Shown here in pieces: positions 25,829 to 33,816 of a stretch of DNA of 64,000 bases. Under the pieces are notes generated by a model. It searched no databases and was not told the DNA's origin. It saw nothing but the letters and a program-made list of their open reading frames with translations. This DNA is from Halobellus sp. Atlit-31R (GTDB taxonomy: Archaea > Halobacteriota > Halobacteria > Halobacteriales > Haloferacaceae). The stretch is from positions 1-64,000 of the forward strand of contig QPLR01000004.1 of NCBI GenBank assembly GCA_003665935.1. Direction: 5' to 3'. The position numbers and the translations under genes were made by a program. Numbering within the stretch: the stretch's first letter is position 1; each line of letters begins with the position of its first letter.

Positions 25829-27469
25829 ATGCAAGAGAATATACCGGAGTCGTATCTTCCCGACAACGGGCCGCAACTCGTCCACGCGCTACCGGAACTG
25901 CATTACCCCGAACAGATCAACGTCGCCGAAGAGTTGGTCGACCGCAACGTCGAGGAGGGACGCGGCGACAACGTCGCCATCCGCTTCGAGGACGACGAGA
26001 TCACCTACGCAGACCTCCAAGAGCGCGTCAACCGCCTGGGGAACGCCCTCGTGGACGAAGGCGTCGAGCCCGGCGACCGCGTCATCGTTCGCTTCACCAA
26101 CCGACCGGAGGCCGTCGTCTCCTGTCTCGCGGCCCAGAAAGTCGGCGCGGTGGCGCTCCCGTCGATGAAGCTCCTGCGCGCGAAGGAGCTCGTTCACATC
26201 ATCAACAACGCCGAAGCGTCCACGGTGATCGTCTACGACGCTCTGCTGGAAGAGATCGACAACGCGCTGCCGGACCTCGACACCGTCGAGAACGTCATCG
26301 TCGTCGAGCGAAACGGCGTCGAACACGACCACAGCGACTACGACGAACTGACCGAGGCGGCCGACGACGACCTCGACGCGTACGCGAGCGAGCGCGACGA
26401 CCTCGCGCTGATGCTGTACACCTCCGGAACAACCGGCCAGCCCAAGGGCGCGACGCACACCCACCGACAGGTCCTCTCGACCGCCGACGCCTACGCCAAC
26501 TACTGTCTCAACGCGACCGAAGACGACGTCTTCGGAGGTAACCCACCCCTACCGTTCGCGTACGGCTACGGCGATCTGGTGACGTTCCCGCTCCGGTTCG
26601 GAGCCACGTCGAGTCTCGTCGAGAACGCCTCGCCGGGCGATCTGCTCGAAGCGATCGAGAACCACGGCATCACGATCCTCTGTTCGATCCCGACGGCGTA
26701 CAACCAGATCCTCTCGAAGCACCCGGACGGCCCAGAGCAGTACGACACCTCCTCGCTGCGGATGGCGATGAGCGCGGGCGAACCGCTGACTCACAGCACG
26801 TTCAACAACTTCAAAGACGGCTACGGCGTCGAGATCTACGACGGCATCGGGACGACGGAGATGCTCCACATCTTCGTCAGCCACCGCGAGGGTCAAGAGA
26901 TCGACCCCGGCGCGACGGGTTACCCCGTCCCGGGCTACGAGTGCAAGGTCATCGACCCCGACAGCGGCGAGGAGCTCCCGCGCGGCGAGGCGGGGATGCT
27001 CGCCGTGCGCGGCCCGACCGGCATCTCCTACTGGAACCGACCCGAGAAGCAGGACGAGGCGCTCGTCGACGGCTGGAGCCTCCCGGGCGACATCTACGTC
27101 CACCGCGAGGACGGTCGGCTGGAGTACAAATCGCGCGAGGACGACCTCATCATCTCCAGCGGGTACAACATCCCCGGTCCCGAGGTGGAGGCCGTGCTCG
27201 AAGAGCGCGAGGAGGTCGCCGAAGTCGCCGTCATCGGTGCGCCCGACGAGGAGCGCGGCCAGGTCGTGAAGGCCTACGTCGTCGTCGCCGAGGACGCGAC
27301 GGGCGGTGAGGAGTTGACCGACACGCTCCAGAACCACGTCAAGAACACGCTGGCACCGTACAAATACCCGCGCCGCGTCGAGTACGTCGACGAGCTTCCG
27401 CGGACCGAGACGGGGAAGATCCAGCGGGTCAAGCTCCGCGAGCGCGCACGCGAGCAACACGAGAACTGA
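25829..27469 (+). CDS. Aryl-CoA ligase (benzoate/2-aminobenzoate-CoA ligase-like)
   Basis: This 546-aa ANL-family enzyme activates a carboxylic acid to its CoA thioester with ATP. Visible motifs are the P-loop YTSGTTGQPKGATH (about residues 197-210), GIGTTEMLHIF, the hinge YKSREDDLIISSGYNIPG and the C-terminal Lys in ETGKIQR. The N-terminal half matches benzoate and 2-aminobenzoate-CoA ligases (NVAEELVDRNVEEGRGDNVA, LPSMKLLRAKEL) better than fatty acyl- or phenylacetyl-CoA ligases. Length is normal. It diverges from the Liv operon and probably activates the imported aromatic acid. Confidence 0.85.
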   Translation: MQENIPESYLPDNGPQLVHALPELHYPEQINVAEELVDRNVEEGRGDNVAIRFEDDEITYADLQERVNRLGNALVDEGVEPGDRVIVRFTNRPEAVVSCLAAQKVGAVALPSMKLLRAKELVHIINNAEASTVIVYDALLEEIDNALPDLDTVENVIVVERNGVEHDHSDYDELTEAADDDLDAYASERDDLALMLYTSGTTGQPKGATHTHRQVLSTADAYANYCLNATEDDVFGGNPPLPFAYGYGDLVTFPLRFGATSSLVENASPGDLLEAIENHGITILCSIPTAYNQILSKHPDGPEQYDTSSLRMAMSAGEPLTHSTFNNFKDGYGVEIYDGIGTTEMLHIFVSHREGQEIDPGATGYPVPGYECKVIDPDSGEELPRGEAGMLAVRGPTGISYWNRPEKQDEALVDGWSLPGDIYVHREDGRLEYKSREDDLIISSGYNIPGPEVEAVLEEREEVAEVAVIGAPDEERGQVVKAYVVVAEDATGGEELTDTLQNHVKNTLAPYKYPRRVEYVDELPRTETGKIQRVKLRERAREQHEN

Positions 27470-27755
27470 GTGGGGAAGCCGAGCGGGCCGCGGAGACGGG
27501 GCTAGTCCTCCGGGGCCGACCGGACCGCCGGACGGAAGATGGTCAGCGGGCGCCGCGGCACCGCCCGCGTCGACCGCATATTTATAATCGATCGGACGGA
27601 CGCCGGAAGTAGGAGGCTCACTGGGGCCAGAGGCGACGTCCAAGTCTCATACCAACGGGTGTTGGATAGGCGATTTCGACGGATACACATATTTGTACCG
27701 ACGCACGGCCGGGCCACGGTGGACAGATAGGCGAAAACCGAAGCCCCAGTGGTCG
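27470..27755. other. Gap between convergent ligase and SDR genes, with unexplained TATA-like motifs
   Basis: Both flanking genes end here, yet the segment has a promoter-like CATATTTATAATCG around 27577-27590 and a second AT-rich CACATATTTGTACC near 27686-27699. Small ORFs on both strands (63-71 codons) have no recognisable domain. CCAAC/GTTGG at 27652-27665 could form a short hairpin. An RNA gene is possible but not shown. Confidence 0.35.
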
Positions 27756-28532
27756 TCAGCGGCGGAGGTAGCCGCCGTCGACGTGGAGCGTCTCGCCGGT
27801 GATCCAGCTGGCGGCGTCGCTCGCGAGGAAGACGACGCCCCGTGCGACCTCCTCCGGCTGGCCGACCCGGCCGAGCGCGTAGGCGTCGCCGAGCTTCTCG
27901 CGGTACTTCTCGACGAAGTCCGTCGTCGCGGGCGTCTCGACAGTCCCCGGCGAGACGCAGTTGACGCGGACGCCCGCCTCGCCGACTTCGGCTGCCATCG
28001 TCTTCGTGAACGAGCGGTTGGCGGCTTTGGCGGCCCCGTAGACGGCCAGTCCAGGGTCGTTGCCGCGGTAGGAGGCGCTGGAGTAGTTGATGACGACACC
28101 CTCGCCGCGGTCGACCATCCCCGGAAGCGCCGCGTGGGTGCAGTTGAGTGTGCCGAAGAGCGACACACCGAGTTTGGCCTGCCAGTCCTCGGGGTCGGAG
28201 TCGAGGAACCGCTGGGTGCCCATCAGCCCGGCGTTGTTGACGAGGACGTCGAGCGCGCCGAACTCCTCGACGGTCGCCTCGACCATCGCGACCGCGGCAT
28301 CGTACTCCGAGACGTCGGTGTCGAGGCCGATCGCGCGCCCGTCGTACGTCTCGCTCAGGCGGTCGGCGACCGCTTCCGCCCCGTCGCCGTCGAGGTCAGC
28401 GATGACGACGTTGGCACCGAGCGCCGCGAAGCCCTCGGCGACGGCCTCGCCGATTCCCTGGGCGGCGCCGGTCACACAGACCGTCTGGTCGGTGAAGTCG
28501 AACCACTCGCGGATGTCGGGGGAGGCTGCCAC
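27756..28532 (-). CDS. SDR-family oxidoreductase
   Basis: This 258-aa classical short-chain dehydrogenase has the cofactor loop TGAAQGIG, VNNAG, the catalytic Ser in YSSASYRG and the YxxxK motif in VYGAAKAAN. An Asp after beta-2 (VIADLDG) indicates NAD(H) preference. It lies 6 nt after the enoyl-CoA hydratase gene, so it may oxidise the 3-hydroxyacyl-CoA or a ring dihydrodiol/hydroxy-CoA intermediate formed by it. Confidence 0.87.
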   Translation of the reverse strand: MAASPDIREWFDFTDQTVCVTGAAQGIGEAVAEGFAALGANVVIADLDGDGAEAVADRLSETYDGRAIGLDTDVSEYDAAVAMVEATVEEFGALDVLVNNAGLMGTQRFLDSDPEDWQAKLGVSLFGTLNCTHAALPGMVDRGEGVVINYSSASYRGNDPGLAVYGAAKAANRSFTKTMAAEVGEAGVRVNCVSPGTVETPATTDFVEKYREKLGDAYALGRVGQPEEVARGVVFLASDAASWITGETLHVDGGYLRR

Positions 28533-28538
28533 GACGGC

Positions 28539-29360
28539 TCACTTCCCCTCGAACTCGGGTTCCTCGTCGGTGCCGAAGGCGTCGATCGCTTTCGCGTAGT
28601 CGTCGGACTGCGCCAGGGCGGGCCAGGCGTGGCTGGCGAACTCGATGCCGGCGTCGTAGCCGACGTTGCGGGTGATGTTCGAGGCCTGCTTGATCGAGCG
28701 GACCGCGAGCGGGGGCTTGCTCGCGAGTTCGGACGCGAGCTCGTGGACGCGCTCGTCGAGTTCCGCCTCGTCGGCGACGGCGTCGGTGAGAATGTCTTCT
28801 TCGGCCGCTTCGACGGCGCCGATGCGCTCGCCCGTCATCGTGATCTCCTTCGCGCGCATCGCGCCGACGATCGTGGTCAGTCGCTGAGCGGCGGCACCGC
28901 CGGGGAGGACGCCGAAGTTGACCTCGGGCTGGCCGAACGTGGCGTCCTCGACGGCGAAGCGGAAGTCCGAGGACATTACGATCTCGAAGCCGCCACCCAG
29001 GCAGAGTCCGTCGACGGCGGCGATGACGGGGGCGTGATACTCCTCGAAGGCGGCACACATCTCACAGAAGAGGTCGGGGACGCGCTTTTTCTCGTGGTAC
29101 GTCGAGAAGTCGCTCATCTCGCCGACGTCGAGGCCGGAACAGAAGGCCTTCTCACCGGCGGAGTCGAGGATGACGGCTCGGACGGCGATGCCCTCCCCCT
29201 CGTCGTCGAGCGCTTGGAACGCGTCGAAGGCGTCGATGAGTTCGTGCTGCATCTGGATGTCGATGGCGTTCATCGCCTCGGGGCGGTCCAGCGTAATGCG
29301 TCCGAGACCGGTCTCCTCGTCGTACGACCACTCGATAGTGTCGAAGTCGGTGTCTGGCAT
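28539..29360 (-). CDS. Enoyl-CoA hydratase/isomerase family protein
   Basis: This 273-aa crotonase-fold enzyme starts at ATG 29360. The oxyanion-hole segments are FCSGLDVGEM and LCLGGGFEIVMSSD; both crotonase glutamates appear to be kept (GGGFE and GQPEVNFGVLPGG). Its role could match PaaG/PaaF (ring-epoxide isomerisation or enoyl hydration) or another crotonase reaction. It leads a two-gene operon with the SDR. A minus-strand TTAAGTATTAA at 29387-29397 gives an almost leaderless start. Confidence 0.85.
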   Translation of the reverse strand: MPDTDFDTIEWSYDEETGLGRITLDRPEAMNAIDIQMQHELIDAFDAFQALDDEGEGIAVRAVILDSAGEKAFCSGLDVGEMSDFSTYHEKKRVPDLFCEMCAAFEEYHAPVIAAVDGLCLGGGFEIVMSSDFRFAVEDATFGQPEVNFGVLPGGAAAQRLTTIVGAMRAKEITMTGERIGAVEAAEEDILTDAVADEAELDERVHELASELASKPPLAVRSIKQASNITRNVGYDAGIEFASHAWPALAQSDDYAKAIDAFGTDEEPEFEGK

Positions 29361-29675
29361 CGTCCGCCGATTCAGCGTCGGAGCATTAATACTTAACGAC
29401 GAGGCCGTCGATTGCCGCGTACGTAGCGTATACACTAGCGTATACACCACCGAGAATCCGGTCAGTCGCCCGGCGATCACGACTTCCCGGCGTGCAAGAC
29501 ATTACAGTAGTACCACTGTAATGGAGTCTGCTGGGTTGTGGCGAACGATTGTGAAGAACGAGAAGACGATTGCGTATACAGAATCGTATACAGAATCGGT
29601 GCGCGACCGACCGCGGTCGGAGAAGTCGGTCGGGTGAGTGACAGCGAAAACGGACCGGCGTCGAACGGACCCGTT
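29361..29675. promoter_or_regulatory. Upstream region of the hydratase-SDR operon with GTATAC repeats and a palindrome
   Basis: Just upstream of the TATA-like box lie two tandem 12-mers, gcgtatacacta and gcgtatacacca (29426-29449). Further away, cgtatacagaat occurs twice in tandem (29573-29596). Between these pairs, CATTACAGT (29500-29508) and ACTGTAATG (29515-29523) form a perfect 9-bp inverted repeat with a 6-nt spacer. This looks like a multi-site regulatory region. The ferredoxin gene ends at its far side. Confidence 0.55.
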
Positions 29676-29960
29676 TCAGGGCCCGTCGTTCGAGCGTAGT
29701 TTGAGATCCGATCGGGGGGTCGCCACGCAGGTGAGGACGTATCCCTCGTCTTTCTCGGAGCCCGAGAGGAACATTCCCTCGACCTGTTCGACTTCGCCCT
29801 CCTCGACGCGCATCGCCGAGCAGACCCCGCAAACCCCCATCCGGCACTGGTACGGGAGGTCGAGTCCGGCTTGCTCGGCGGCCTCCAGGATCGGCTGGTT
29901 CTCCGCGACCTGGATGGTCCGCCCCTCGTCGACGAACTCGACGTCGTAGTATTCGACCAT
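29676..29960 (-). CDS. Plant-type [2Fe-2S] ferredoxin
   Basis: This 94-aa electron carrier has the motif CRMGVCGVC followed by the fourth Cys in YVLTCVATP, so all four cluster ligands are present. It starts at ATG 29960, 1 nt after the stop of the GNAT gene. It resembles the isolated ferredoxin domain of PaaE, but no FAD/NAD reductase domain is attached. Because it diverges from the epoxidase operon, it is the likely electron donor to that diiron enzyme. Confidence 0.87.
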   Translation of the reverse strand: MVEYYDVEFVDEGRTIQVAENQPILEAAEQAGLDLPYQCRMGVCGVCSAMRVEEGEVEQVEGMFLSGSEKDEGYVLTCVATPRSDLKLRSNDGP

Positions 29961-29961
29961 G

Positions 29962-30447
29962 TTAGAGACGCTGTTCGTAGACGTGTTCGACCGGTTCGAG
30001 ACCGTAGGCTTCGAGCATCGCCGCAGCGCCCTCGTCGCCCGCCAGCACGTCGATGCGGTAGTAGTCCACCCCGCGTGGCTCCTCGGTGAACCACTCCGCG
30101 GCGGCCTCGAGCATCTTGGATGCTGCACCCTGCTCGCGGTGTCCTTCGCGGACGAACAGGCCGTTGACGTACCCGTGGTTGGCCAGCTGGAAGATGGGGT
30201 GATCGCCCATCACGCGGGCTTCGAGGACGCCGATGGGTTCGTCGGCCTCGTCGCTCTCTGCCAGGAGAACGGTTCCGTATTTCGAGTCGACGAGTTGGTT
30301 CTCGAAGTACTGCAGCCAGCGGTCGTTGGCCTCCTCGGTGTGGGTGTACCGTTCGTCGTACTGAGACAGATGGGCGGTGAAACCGTGCCAGAGGTCTAGG
30401 ATCTCCTCGCCATCAGCTTCAGTGGCATGCCGTGTTTGGATTCCCAT
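29962..30447 (-). CDS. GNAT-family N-acetyltransferase
   Basis: This 161-aa protein shows the GNAT core: PIGVLEARVMG (beta-4), YVNGLFVREGHREQGAASKMLEAA for acetyl-CoA binding (motif A, variant of RxxGxG/A), then YYRIDVLAGDEGAAAMLEAYGLEPVE. Substrate is unknown. It is co-transcribed with the ferredoxin and starts 180 nt from the divergent epoxidase operon. It might acetylate an amino-aromatic substrate or be unrelated. Confidence 0.8.
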   Translation of the reverse strand: MGIQTRHATEADGEEILDLWHGFTAHLSQYDERYTHTEEANDRWLQYFENQLVDSKYGTVLLAESDEADEPIGVLEARVMGDHPIFQLANHGYVNGLFVREGHREQGAASKMLEAAAEWFTEEPRGVDYYRIDVLAGDEGAAAMLEAYGLEPVEHVYEQRL

Positions 30448-30576
30448 ACACTGCGTACCGAACCGCGTATCCTAAAAGATTCGCGTCGGTGACGGCGGAA
30501 CGTGATAGCTGCGTGTCCGGTCGGTCCCGCGCGCGCAGCGAGCGTAACATCAACCGATTCCGCCGACTTCGGGAGA

Positions 30577-30592
30577 AAGCTTAATAACGGTT
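30577..30592 (+). promoter_or_regulatory. Candidate promoter of the aryl-CoA epoxidase operon
   Basis: GAAAGCTTAATAACGG contains a purine-rich BRE-like stretch followed by TTAATA. Transcription would begin near 30610, about 18 nt before the ATG of the first gene. Confidence 0.5.
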
Positions 30593-30627
30593 CCCTCCAA
30601 CGGAGATATGTAGACGGTTCACAAGCC

Positions 30628-31548
30628 ATGCCAACAGAAAAACGCTTCAAAGAGCAGCTCCAGAACGGCCGGATGATCGAAGACGAGTCCGAAATGACCG
30701 ACGGTTACAAGAAGGCCCTGAAGGCCACGCTCAAGGTCTCGGCCGACACCGAGCTGATGAGTGCGCCGGCGTACTACGAGATGTCGATGAACGCGCCGAC
30801 GCTCGACGCCCGCGCCTCCTGTGTCAGCGTCATTCAGGACGAACTCGGTCACGGTCACATCGCCTACCGCCTCCTCGAGGATCTCGGCGAGGACCGCGAA
30901 GAGCTCATCTACGGGCGCGACCCCCGCGAGTTCCGCAACACCTACGGCTTCGATCAGCACCTCGAGACGTTCGCCGAGCTCGTGAGCGCTCACGGGATGT
31001 TCGACCGAGCCGGGATGGTGCTCCTGAGCGACATCGAAGAGCACACCTCCTACGCGCCGTGGAAGCGCGCGCTGCGGAAGGTCGGCAAGGAAGAGCAGTT
31101 CCACCTCCGTCACGGCGAGACGTGGATGCGTCGCCTCTCCAACAAGTCCGACAAGACGAAGGGCCTCGTCCAGGACGCCGTCGACTGGATGTTCCCGATG
31201 GGCATCGAGTGGTTCGGCCTCCCGGACGACCAGAAGCACAACAACGACCAGCTCGAGTACCGCATCAAGGGCAAGACGAACGACGAGCTCCGTCAGGAGT
31301 GGATGAGCCACGTCGTCCCGCTCGCGGACAGCCTCGGACTCGACGTGCCGGCGCACTACGACGAGCGGGCCGACGAGTACGTCGTCGAGTACGACGCGCC
31401 GGTCGCGTTCGACGCCGAGAACAAGGATTGGCGGTTCGACGAGCCGATCAGCTGGGACGGCGTCATCGACCGCTGGCGTGGCCGCGGACCCGCGAACGAA
31501 AAGCACGTCAACCTGCTGCAGTCCGGCGAGATCAAAGTGGGTGTCTGA
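30628..31548 (+). CDS. paaA: Phenylacetyl-CoA epoxidase catalytic subunit PaaA-like
   Basis: This 306-aa ferritin-like diiron protein resembles the catalytic subunit of bacterial ring-1,2-phenylacetyl-CoA epoxidase. Two diiron motifs are intact: QDELGHGHIAYRLLEDLG and GKEEQFHLRHGETW, and the substrate-side segment MSAPAYYEMSMNAPTL is conserved. Length is close to bacterial PaaA. It heads a compact operon whose next ORF starts 1 nt after its stop. Whether the substrate is phenylacetyl-CoA or another aryl-CoA is open, because the local ligase is benzoate-like. Confidence 0.92.
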   Translation: MPTEKRFKEQLQNGRMIEDESEMTDGYKKALKATLKVSADTELMSAPAYYEMSMNAPTLDARASCVSVIQDELGHGHIAYRLLEDLGEDREELIYGRDPREFRNTYGFDQHLETFAELVSAHGMFDRAGMVLLSDIEEHTSYAPWKRALRKVGKEEQFHLRHGETWMRRLSNKSDKTKGLVQDAVDWMFPMGIEWFGLPDDQKHNNDQLEYRIKGKTNDELRQEWMSHVVPLADSLGLDVPAHYDERADEYVVEYDAPVAFDAENKDWRFDEPISWDGVIDRWRGRGPANEKHVNLLQSGEIKVGV

Positions 31549-31549
31549 G

Positions 31550-31924
31550 ATGAGTACGAACGCCGCAGACGTCGGAAGCGCCGGGTTCGATATCGGTCCC
31601 GGAGAGGACGCCGACGAGTTCGAGCAGGAACTCTGGCACACTCTCGACACCGTTCCGGACCCCCACATTCCGGTTAGTCTGGTCGATATGGCGATGATCT
31701 ACGACGTAACGGTCGACGACGGAGACGTCACGGTAACGATGACGTACCCGTGTATGGGCTGTCCCGCGTACGACATGATCCAAGACGACGTCCGCGCGTC
31801 GCTGCGAACGGTTCGCGGCGTCACAGACGTCGATATCGAGATCACCTGGGACCCCGTCTGGTCGAAAGATATGCTCACCGAAACCGCACGCGAAGAGCTG
31901 CGAGAGGCAGGAATCGGATTATGA
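31550..31924 (+). CDS. paaD: PaaD N-terminal (MIP18/DUF59) domain protein
   Basis: This 124-aa protein has the MIP18 fold used in Fe-S and metal-site maturation: HTLDTVPDPHIPVSLVDMAM and a metal-type cysteine pair in YPCMGCPAYDMI. Bacterial PaaD carries this domain plus a C-terminal zinc ribbon in one chain. Here the chain stops after the first domain, and the zinc ribbon is a separate gene at 32897. It overlaps the next gene by 4 nt. The PaaD role is thought to be assembly of the epoxidase metal centre. Confidence 0.88.
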   Translation: MSTNAADVGSAGFDIGPGEDADEFEQELWHTLDTVPDPHIPVSLVDMAMIYDVTVDDGDVTVTMTYPCMGCPAYDMIQDDVRASLRTVRGVTDVDIEITWDPVWSKDMLTETAREELREAGIGL

Positions 31925-32124
31925 GATACCACGTGTTCACGCGACTCAAGGCTGGCGACGATATGATCCACGCCGGGACGGTCCAGGCCGACTCCGACCG
32001 CCTGGCGCGGATCTACGCCTACCGCACCTACGACGAGGAGGACTGGGAGTACATGGGCGTCGTGCGCGAAGAGCACCTGCTCGAGGTCGACGAACAACCC
32101 ATCGTGGGTGGGAGAGCGCGATGA
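31921..32124 (+). CDS. paaB: Phenylacetyl-CoA epoxidase small subunit PaaB-like
   Basis: This 67-aa protein matches the PaaB fold in small form, with the segment HAGTVQADSDRLARIYAYRTYDEEDW in its middle. Bacterial PaaB is about 95 aa, so this copy is trimmed. It overlaps both neighbours by 4 nt (ATGA-type junctions), giving strict coupling between PaaD, PaaB and PaaC. Confidence 0.85.
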   Translation: MRYHVFTRLKAGDDMIHAGTVQADSDRLARIYAYRTYDEEDWEYMGVVREEHLLEVDEQPIVGGRAR

Positions 32125-32900
32125 GCGCGGAAGTGGAGAACGGCTGGCCCGAGGCGGCGGTCGACTACGTAACGGCCATCGCCGACACGAAACTCCTCCT
32201 CGGCCAGCGCTACGGCGAGTGGATGCTGAAAGGCCCGAACCTCGAAGACGACATCTCCGGGGCGAGCAACGCCCAAGACGAGATCGGGCAGGTCCGACAG
32301 CTGTTCCGCCTGCTCAAACAGCAGGGCGTCGAGGACGACTGGCTCGAGAAGGATCGCTCGCCGGAAGAGTACGCGAACGCCTCGATCCTCGACGAAGAGG
32401 CCGAGAACTGGCCGACCTTCATCGTGCAGGTCGCCCTCGCGGACCGTGCCGCCTGGCTGCTACTGGACGCAATCGTCCACGACGACTTCACCGGGATGGT
32501 GCAGAAGATGGGAGAAGACGAGTACTTCCACCTCGAGCACCACGACGCCCGACTGGAGACGCTCGCGGACGACCAGCCCGAGGCCGTCGAAGCCGCCTTA
32601 GAGCGGTACTTCTCCGGCATCCTCGCGTTCATCGGCCCGTCGACGTACGGCTCTTCGGAAGATCCGCTCGTGTCGACCGGGTTCACCGACCGATCGGTCG
32701 CGGAGATCCGCGGCGCGTTCCACGAACACTACGAGGAACTGTTCGCGGGCACGGACGTGTCGGTCCCGCCCCTGCGAGAGGACGTCCCCGATCCGGAGAC
32801 GTGGGACGAGACGCGACGACGAAGCGGCGAGGGGCACGTCGAGCCGAGCGTCGTCGACCAGCTGCAGGGAATCACGAACAAGGAGTACATCATCGAATGA
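32121..32900 (+). CDS. paaC: Phenylacetyl-CoA epoxidase structural subunit PaaC-like
   Basis: This 259-aa ferritin-like protein is the structural partner of PaaA. It keeps the fold (IADTKLLLGQRYGEWM, GEDEYFHLEHHDARL) but one diiron motif is degenerate: AQDEIGQVRQ has Gln where the catalytic subunit has His. This is typical of PaaC, which does not bind iron. It starts inside the end of paaB and overlaps the zinc-ribbon gene by 4 nt. Confidence 0.9.
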   Translation: MSAEVENGWPEAAVDYVTAIADTKLLLGQRYGEWMLKGPNLEDDISGASNAQDEIGQVRQLFRLLKQQGVEDDWLEKDRSPEEYANASILDEEAENWPTFIVQVALADRAAWLLLDAIVHDDFTGMVQKMGEDEYFHLEHHDARLETLADDQPEAVEAALERYFSGILAFIGPSTYGSSEDPLVSTGFTDRSVAEIRGAFHEHYEELFAGTDVSVPPLREDVPDPETWDETRRRSGEGHVEPSVVDQLQGITNKEYIIE

Positions 32901-33166
32901 GCTCGTCGAACGCCACCCCAAACGCCGGCCGCACCGACTCGGAACCGACCGACGAGAGCGACGGCGACGAACAGATGAAAGAGAGCGCGAACGTCGAGGC
33001 CGTGTGCCCGTTCTGTGGCTCCGCGGATACCGAACTCGAATCCACGTTCGGGTCGGAAGTCTCGAAGAGCCAGTTCTACTGCAACGGCTGCCACACGGTC
33101 TTCGAGCGGATCAAGTACGACGGCGCACTGCCCGACACCGGGCGCGACCGCGACGGCACGCGCTGA
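32897..33166 (+). CDS. Separate PaaD zinc-ribbon protein
   Basis: This 89-aa protein has an acidic, disordered N-terminal half and a C-terminal zinc ribbon, CPFCGSADTELESTFGS followed by FYCNGCHTVFERIK. The pattern and the ESTFGS linker match the C-terminal domain of bacterial PaaD. It is the last gene of the epoxidase operon and probably works with the MIP18-domain protein at 31550 as a two-chain PaaD. Confidence 0.85.
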   Translation: MSSSNATPNAGRTDSEPTDESDGDEQMKESANVEAVCPFCGSADTELESTFGSEVSKSQFYCNGCHTVFERIKYDGALPDTGRDRDGTR

Positions 33167-33262
33167 CGCAGTTGCGAGGCGGGTTTTCCATTTTGCGCCG
33201 ACGCCAGTCTGTCCGGTAGCGCCCGCAGTGACGAACCGAGTATCGACGGAAAGCGACACGAG

Positions 33263-33407
33263 TCGGCCGGGCTTGCAGAAGTACCGTGCGGGTCAGTTGG
33301 TCTTGCGGAAACTGCGCGGGTCAGCCGATCTCGCGGAAGTACCTCGCGATCAGCCGATCTCGCGGAAGTGCCTCGCGATCAGCCGATCTTGCGGAAGTCC
33401 CACGAGA
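33263..33407. repeat. Five degenerate 28-30-nt tandem copies of a gene's 3' end
   Basis: Units begin tcagccgatct or a close variant and contain gcggaagt. They lie at 33263-33292, 33293-33320, 33321-33349, 33350-33378 and 33379-33407. The last copy is the end of the split-barrel flavin gene, covering its stop codon and the codons for its final FRKIG. The two copies next to the gene are almost identical and the farther ones more diverged, suggesting stepwise duplication outward from the gene. Confidence 0.8.
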
Positions 33408-33810
33408 CGGTCCGCTCGGGCGTGAGCGCGACCTTCACGCGCTGGTGACGCCCCGCGTCGGGGACCGACTTGACCGTCCCGAACAGTCCGCGTTCGATCT
33501 CCTTCTCGAACTCCCGCTCGGAGACGATTCGGGCGGAGCCGCGCCACTGGATGCCGCGGTGCTCGTTGAACTCAGCCTCGCCGGCATCGACGACGGCGGC
33601 GGCTTTGCCCGTCGCCTCGACGTTCGAGACCTTCACCGAGTCGGCGTCGGTCTCGAAGCAGAGCTGTCCGTCGGCGATCGTGAACGCCACCGGGACGACG
33701 TGCGGGAGGCCGTCGGGCCCGACGCTGGCGAAGCGCGCGACGTCGGCGGACTCGAACAGTTCGGTCTGCTCTGTGTCGGTGAGCGCGATCTTGTCGTAGT
33801 TTCGTGGCAT
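33379..33810 (-). CDS. PPOX-class flavin/F420 split-barrel protein
   Basis: This 143-aa protein has the pyridoxamine-phosphate-oxidase-like split barrel: FASVGPDGLPHVVPVAFTI, then VSNVEATGKAAAVVD and IQWRGSARIV. Family members use FMN or F420 to reduce small substrates. It converges with the epoxidase operon across the tandem-repeat region and follows the acyl-CoA dehydrogenase gene by 6 nt. Confidence 0.83.
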   Translation of the reverse strand: MPRNYDKIALTDTEQTELFESADVARFASVGPDGLPHVVPVAFTIADGQLCFETDADSVKVSNVEATGKAAAVVDAGEAEFNEHRGIQWRGSARIVSEREFEKEIERGLFGTVKSVPDAGRHQRVKVALTPERTVSWDFRKIG

Positions 33811-33816
33811 CGCCGT

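Noticed and set aside
33263-33407. Possible CRISPR array (regular repeats of about 29 nt)
   Set aside because: The units are head-to-tail with no spacers between them, and one unit is part of a coding gene.
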